A stretch of DNA of 12,654 nt from Entrophospora sp. SA101 (taxonomy: Eukaryota; Glomeromycota; Glomeromycetes; Entrophosporales; Entrophosporaceae): NCBI GenBank assembly GCA_958430865.1, contig CAUDNR010004189.1:204703-217356 (forward strand). Reading direction: 5' to 3'. Shown in pieces: positions 8,607 through 12,654 of the stretch. A model generated the notes under the pieces. It made no database searches, was not told the DNA's origin, and worked only from the letters and a program-made list of their open reading frames with translations. The position numbers and the translations under genes were made by a program. Position 1 is the stretch's first letter. Every line of letters starts with the position of its first letter.

Positions 8607-9144
8607 TTCGGAAAGAAGTATGATTAAAAAATATATGTTTAGATTTCTAATACAAGATCTTCAGCACTGATGTAAAAACTTCTACATGTATATACAGAAA
8701 TAATGCAAGTCATTCATCATTAGCATATATAATACATACAGGCTCTAGAACAATTGTAAATTATTATATTTTGCATTTATATTAATATTTTCTTATTCTA
8801 GAATATATAATATAGTATATAGAAGAATGGGAATGGTGTAAACACTCCAATGTAATCTTGAAAAGTGCATTGAAAATAGGAATTTCTTTGTCCTTGAATT
8901 TATTTGCAATGTCATAGCCTGCTCAATTTCAGTATCAAAAATTTTTTTTTTTTCACCAAACAAACCATTAGAAGTTCTCTCTTGATTTTTGTAAGTTGTT
9001 TTTCTTTTAAAAACACAATATATTATAAAGATATTCTGAATTAACACAAGATCCAATTACAAAGAATATATTTTTGTAATAGATTATATATGAGATGGAA
9101 GTCTTCAAAATTATGAAGATTTATATAAATATAAAAGAAAAGAA
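8607..9144. other. AT-rich intergenic stretch
   Basis: No gene is recognised. The minus strand has an 87-codon open frame (8793-9056) with no domain I can name and an A/T homopolymer in the middle, so it is not called. The last 50 bases before 9145 may be the degraded N-terminal part of the kinase pseudogene. Confidence 0.4.
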
Positions 9145-9425
9145 AAGTATGGAAAATGTCCAACTTGCAATAGATATAATACTTATTCAGGATAATGTAA
9201 ATCATGTGATTCAAAGCTTTTATGTAATTGAAGGATGGACTAGTGGCAATGAAACATTAGATGAGTTGATTAAAAAAAAGTACAACTTAAATCAACAAGA
9301 TATGCAAGATATGAAAACCATTATTATCTTCAATGGACTTCTTATAATGATTTAGCAAATATTTAAAGGACAGGTGAAGACTATACAAAGCTACTTGGTT
9401 AAATGATGATAAATATACAGAAAGG

Positions 9426-9602
9426 TATCCCTTAAACAGTTAATCAGCTATTGATAGCTGATAAAAATTTTTCTGATATATAAAATTTTCTCTAAGCATA
9501 TCACTTCCTGATATGAAAATGATATCTGAGATATAGCTGACCGGTCTGTAAAAAAATTTCGGGTGTTGTCCTTGTGGTTTTTATATAACTTTCTTTTAAA
9601 AG
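9426..9602 (+). repeat. Dispersed direct repeat, copy 1 (inside the kinase pseudogene)
   Basis: About 177 bases align to 11026-11200 in the same orientation with about 18 mismatches and a few single-base gaps (about 85% identity, counted by eye). It starts TATCCCTTAA and soon carries a perfect hairpin ATCAGCTA-TTGA-TAGCTGAT at 9443-9462. It begins exactly where kinase homology ends, so it marks the left edge of inserted DNA. Confidence 0.85.
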
Positions 9603-10060
9603 TTGGTCGAGCATAGTGGAAATTTGAAATGTTGCACTAATTTTTTATATTGTGCAACGTAGCTTTACAATACAAGGCAAACATTCTGGCAATAAAAAGT
9701 AAGTGATAAACTGGATTTAAATTGGATCTGAGCTTGATCTCCAATTTATAGAGGTAACAACTATATACTGGTGAAGTTTCAGGAGCAATGAGTTCTGTAT
9801 GACATTTCGTGTAACAACAAACTTCCACCATGCTAGTTGGTCAATTGGCTATTTTTACTTTGCTGATCATTATATTGACCAATAAGAATCCGAGATCGTG
9901 ATTTTGTGTTAACATTAAAGAAATACTCTGACCGTTTAAGGTATAGTGAGATATGACTGTGTGTCATTCATTAAACGATTCTATTAATATTAGTTCCAGA
10001 TATTTTAAAATACTATTGATTGTTATTGTTGTAATTAAAATATTTTATTTGTTACGTTAA
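9432..10060. mobile_element. Putative non-autonomous element inserted in the kinase pseudogene
   Basis: Kinase homology stops at 9425 and clearly resumes by about 10090. The DNA between has no kinase similarity and starts with the repeat shared with the piggyBac flank. A TTAA lies near each possible border (9432-9435 and 10057-10060), and TTAA is the target site duplicated by piggyBac elements. I could not find matching terminal inverted repeats at these borders, and TTAA is frequent in AT-rich DNA, so the right end is a guess. Other TTAA sites, such as 9909-9912, are possible. An imperfect inverted pair GTTGCAC/GTGCAAC (9631-9658) and TTGGTCAAT/ATTGACCAA (9837-9882) lie inside. Confidence 0.4.
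9837..9882. repeat. 9-bp inverted repeat in the inserted segment
   Basis: TTGGTCAAT (9837-9845) and ATTGACCAA (9874-9882) are perfect reverse complements separated by 28 bases. They may form a hairpin or be part of the element's internal structure. No function is implied. Confidence 0.6.
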
Positions 10061-10494
10061 TTCAAAAATTATGTGAAACTTCATGATAAATCATTTCATA
10101 TAATATGATTTATGGATCAACACAAGATTCAGTTACAAAAGAATATAATGTATGGAAGGTAGGTATAAGTCTTCAAAAATTATTTAACAGAGGATTTTAA
10201 AAATTTAAAATGAGAAGACAAAATTAGTACTCTTAGAGAAATTATTGAAGAAATATATTCATAAAGAAGAAACTATTCATTGTAATCTTCATGTTGGTAA
10301 TATTCTAGTCCTTCATAAATTACAGACTTGGATTATCATACTCAGCTAGACAAACATCTGCATCAAACAAAAATGATATATTTGGAATATTACCATATCT
10401 CGTGCCTGAAGTTTTAAAGGAGAAACCATATACAACAGTATCAGATATATATAATTTAGGGGTTCTGATATCTGTAGTATCAACTGGCCAATAA

Positions 10495-11025
10495 GTGTTA
10501 AATTGAAAAAGTGATTACATTACCAAGAAATAAGGGAACTAGATGATTGAATCTAGAACATATTAATATAAATAACGTTGTCACATCTTGACTTTGTATA
10601 TCTATACAACTTCATAATTGTAACCACATACATACTAATCCTGTGTATAATTATTTTTTATTTGGTTTTTTTTTTCTTTAGCAATGGAGAGTATTGTTTA
10701 GTGAAAGATAGTTTTTGAAAATAAAGCATAAATATATATTATTACACTTTAACATAAGTATTTTAAATTATTTTTCCTCCAAGATTTTAATAAATAAATA
10801 AAAATTTAATCATTTACTTGTTTGACAATTGATACTTGAAACAAACTTTGAATTGAATCAATTAAATTAATTTTATCAAGTTAAATACAATGTTCAATGT
10901 CAAAACCCTTTTGTGCTTCTGAAGATGGTTTTTTTTTGTAGAAAATAAATATTACAATTTACTTAGAGTTTACTAATAATTGTTGAAGCTAGAAGGACAC
11001 CAAAGGATAAATTTAGATTTATATT
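10495..11025. other. AT-rich stretch between kinase pseudogene and repeat copy 2
   Basis: I see no gene. The first part may still contain degraded kinase C-lobe sequence, but no conserved motif survives. A/T homopolymers are common. The sequence just before 11026 does not match the kinase sequence before repeat copy 1. Confidence 0.4.
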
Positions 11026-11200
11026 TATCCCTTAACGGTTAATCGGCTATTGATAGCTGATAAAATTTTTCTGATATAAAAATTTTCTCTAAGCATATAA
11101 CTTCCTAATACGAAAATGATCTTTGAGATTCAGCCAATTGGTCTGTAAAAAAATTTTTGAGTGTTGTCCTTGTGGTTTTCGTATAACTTTCTTTAAAAGT
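11026..11200 (+). repeat. Dispersed direct repeat, copy 2 (upstream of the piggyBac transposase)
   Basis: About 175 bases match 9426-9602 in the same orientation at about 85% identity. It starts TATCCCTTAA and carries the same hairpin with one G-T wobble (about 11042-11061). Similarity stops at an AAAAGT shared by both copies. Its position some 230 bases before the transposase ATG, with a TTAA at 11032-11035, fits the 5' end of a piggyBac-type element (inference). Confidence 0.85.
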
Positions 11201-11341
11201 CATGCAATTGGAAAAAAATCGGAAATTTTTTTGTACAACAATATTGCAGATCATCAAAACACCCGAAAATTTTGCCCGAATTTCTTTGCCAATAATTAAA
11301 AAAAGCAAAAATAAATGTACCATCATCATCCAAAGCAAGAG

Positions 11342-11350
11342 TATATAAAG
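11342..11350 (+). promoter_or_regulatory. Candidate TATA box of the piggyBac transposase
   Basis: TATATAAAG lies 78 bases before the start codon at 11428, followed by an A/T-rich leader with poly-A. It is the best core-promoter candidate in front of the transposase. Position and match to the consensus are the only evidence. Confidence 0.5.
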
Positions 11351-11427
11351 GGAAGTAAAATTTTCATTTTTTTAAAAATAAATCAATTAATTTAAAAAAA
11401 AAAAACTAATACCAGTTATTTTAAAAA

Positions 11428-12582
11428 ATGAGTACAGAGGAAGGAATCATTCAACAACATGAAAATTTCGGTGGAAGTGATAAATATTTATGCAATATTA
11501 TTAGAGAAAGACCTTTAACTATATTTAATGAAAATGAAATAAATGAAGATGATATTGAAGAAAATAATGACAATAATAATCAAGAAGATCAAATGCAAAT
11601 TGATCATATTACTAACAATGAAAATGATGGACACATGTTAATTGATATTAATAATGATGATAGAAATGAAAATCAAACTGGAAGAAGGGATGGAGTAAGG
11701 GTGAGAAGTAGTAGAGGTAGAGGTAGAGGTAGAGGTAGAGGAGGAAATGAAAATAATTTACAGACAATTGATCTTCCACCAGTTCCATCATTTAATAAAT
11801 TTGTGCATGAAAATCCATTACATGAATCTAGAGCATTATTGCCTTCAGAAATTGATATTACACCTTATGAATTATTTAGTTTGTTCTTTACTGCTGATGT
11901 TCTAAATACCATTGTATGGAACACAAATATTTATGCTGATAAAAAAGATGCTGGAACTGGAAGACAATGGGATCTTCTTGAATTATGTGATTTTAAAATT
12001 TGGTTGGGAATAGTAATATATTCTGGTATTTTTAAATTGCCATCAATGAGAGATTATTGGAAAACTTCAGATAAATATCCATGGCATAAATTTACTGATT
12101 ACATGTCCTTGATCAAATTTGAACAAATAAAAAGATACCTTCATGTCTCAGATCCAAATGAAAATATTCAAGAAGATACTCCATGGTATCACAAAATTGA
12201 ACCACTTGCATCATGTATTTTAAATAGTTGCATGGAGTATTATCTTCCTTCCTCAAATTTATCAGTTGATGAAATGATCATTAGATTTTCTGGTAGAAGT
12301 CCTCATACTATTAGAATGAAAAATAAACCTACCCCTGAGGGATATAAAGTATTTGCTTTGTGTGATGCAGGATACACATATAATTTCACATTCACATCAA
12401 GAATAAAAAAAAATCCATTGGTTCAAAATATACCAGGAGTTAATCAAACAGGATGTGAAGTTTATCATTTATTAAAAAAACTGCCAACTGGTAAATCTTT
12501 TAACATCTATATGGATAACTATTTTAGTAGCATAGGTTTATTTAAATATTTACATGAAAAAAAATTGGTGCATGTGGTATAG
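11428..12582 (+). pseudogene. PiggyBac-type transposase (DDE_Tnp_1_7), C-terminally truncated, 384 aa
   Basis: An intronless frame opens with an acidic Asn-rich tail (residues 1-85) and an Arg-Gly repeat (96-106). The piggyBac DDE domain starts at about 143 (TPYELFSLFFTADVLNTIVW). The first catalytic Asp is D281 in SVDEMIIRFSGRSPH, and the second is D363 in YMDNYFSS; the spacing of 82 is close to the 78 of insect piggyBac (D268 and D346). The third Asp and the Cys-rich tail are missing because the frame stops at 12580-12582. Just before, an A8 run (12557-12564) appears to have lost one A: the next frame reads KKIGACGIV, the expected continuation after the second Asp, before its own stop at 12594. 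As it stands it should not catalyse transposition. The N-terminal half is well preserved, so the loss is recent, or is a homopolymer sequencing error. It probably belongs to an element beginning near 11026. Confidence 0.9.
11713..11741 (+). repeat. AGAGGT hexanucleotide repeat encoding Arg-Gly units
   Basis: Four full copies of AGAGGT and a partial fifth lie inside the transposase frame and encode RGRGRGRGRG. Each unit is a multiple of three, so copy-number changes keep the frame. Confidence 0.85.
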
Positions 12583-12654
12583 TGCAGGACACCTAGTCCC
12601 ACAACTTTTTATTGGTCTTGTATATCCTTTAGTATACCAGAAATGGAAATGTAA
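12583..12654 (+). other. Remnant of the transposase 3' part after the frameshift
   Basis: The first bases, read in the shifted frame, continue the piggyBac domain for about ten codons. Beyond 12596 no frame clearly matches the expected domain. A different frame is open to the window edge without recognisable motifs. The rest of the element, its right end and any TTAA duplication lie outside the window. Confidence 0.45.

Larger units (their letters stand above)
9145..10494 (+). pseudogene. Glomeromycotina-type protein kinase pseudogene, frameshifted and interrupted
   Basis: Protein kinase homology appears in order but in changing frames. There is a zinc-ribbon-like KYGKCPTCNRYNT with a stop at 9193. 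Next come EGWTSGNETLDELI (from 9230), VQLKSTRYA...LQWTSYNDLANI (9280-9363, then a stop) and YKATWLNDDKYTER (9384-9425). After a gap come YGSTQDSVTKEY (10111 on), NYLTEDFKNL with Trp-to-stop at 10211, HKEETIHCNLHVGNILV (10260-10310), ITDLD (from 10319) and a 48-codon piece from RQTSASN to VVSTGQ (10348-10491) that contains PYLVPEVL, the APE-loop region. The glycine-rich loop and VALK lysine are lost, the catalytic-loop Asp is Asn (10284-10286), and DFG reads DLD. At least five frameshifts are needed. It cannot encode an active kinase. Between 9426 and about 10060 it is split by unrelated DNA that starts with a repeat shared with the piggyBac flank. Confidence 0.87.

Noticed and set aside
8793..9056. 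87-codon open frame on the minus strand
   Set aside because: No recognisable motif, a poly-A/T run in the middle, and no neighbouring exons with matching phase. It could be a relic, but I cannot support it.
9637..9831. 64-codon open frame on the minus strand inside the inserted segment
   Set aside because: It has no domain and lies in DNA that appears to be a non-coding mobile element.
11105..11338. 77-codon open frame on the minus strand
   Set aside because: It overlaps repeat copy 2. The aligned copy 1 does not keep the frame because of single-base gaps, so it is not under coding constraint.
1..12654. CRISPR array, prophage, operon or defence-system architecture
   Set aside because: The window is eukaryotic with spliced genes. 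No spaced direct-repeat array and no bacterial gene is present.

Overview
The window is nuclear DNA of a very AT-rich fungus. Its genes are split by many short introns of about 70 to 250 bases with GT..AG borders, and it has no bacterial signals such as ribosome binding sites or operons. Three things point to an arbuscular mycorrhizal fungus (Glomeromycotina, Rhizophagus-like): the base composition, a decayed kinase with the 'CPxCxRYNT ... GWTSGNxxLDxLI' linker I associate with the large kinase expansions of that group, and a piggyBac-type transposase. This assignment is inference.

The left two thirds (about 1.3 to 8.0 kb) is a compact block of four intact, spliced genes. From left to right these are: a short SUGP1-like G-patch splicing factor (+, four exons, 293 aa); a Sqt1/AAMP-type eight-blade WD40 protein, the dedicated chaperone of ribosomal protein uL16 (-, eleven exons, 395 aa); an SPF30/SMNDC1 Tudor-domain splicing factor (+, two exons, 236 aa); and a conserved fungal protein of unknown function (+, three exons including a 17-base microexon, 222 aa). 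All four models were built by hand. Intron phases close exactly and the joined proteins match family motifs across each junction. The Sqt1 and SPF30 genes are divergent across 195 bases and probably share a promoter region. The first two genes converge. A 143-bp MITE with perfect 17-bp terminal inverted repeats and an 8-bp target duplication lies upstream of the SUGP1-like gene.

The right third (about 8.1 to 12.65 kb) is decayed, mobile-element-rich DNA. It holds an unrecognised reading frame with four in-frame stops (8106-8606). A heavily frameshifted kinase pseudogene (9145-10494) is interrupted by about 630 bp of foreign DNA. A piggyBac transposase (11428-12582) is cut short by a frameshift in an A8 tract. 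A roughly 175-bp direct repeat, about 85% identical, starts exactly where kinase homology stops (9426) and recurs about 230 bp upstream of the piggyBac start codon (11026). This suggests the kinase was interrupted by a non-autonomous relative of the piggyBac element.

I do not see a new multi-gene system here. The most useful leads are the MITE, the link between the kinase insertion and the piggyBac element, the SURP-less SUGP1-like protein with a UHM-ligand-like motif, and the unnamed conserved fungal protein.
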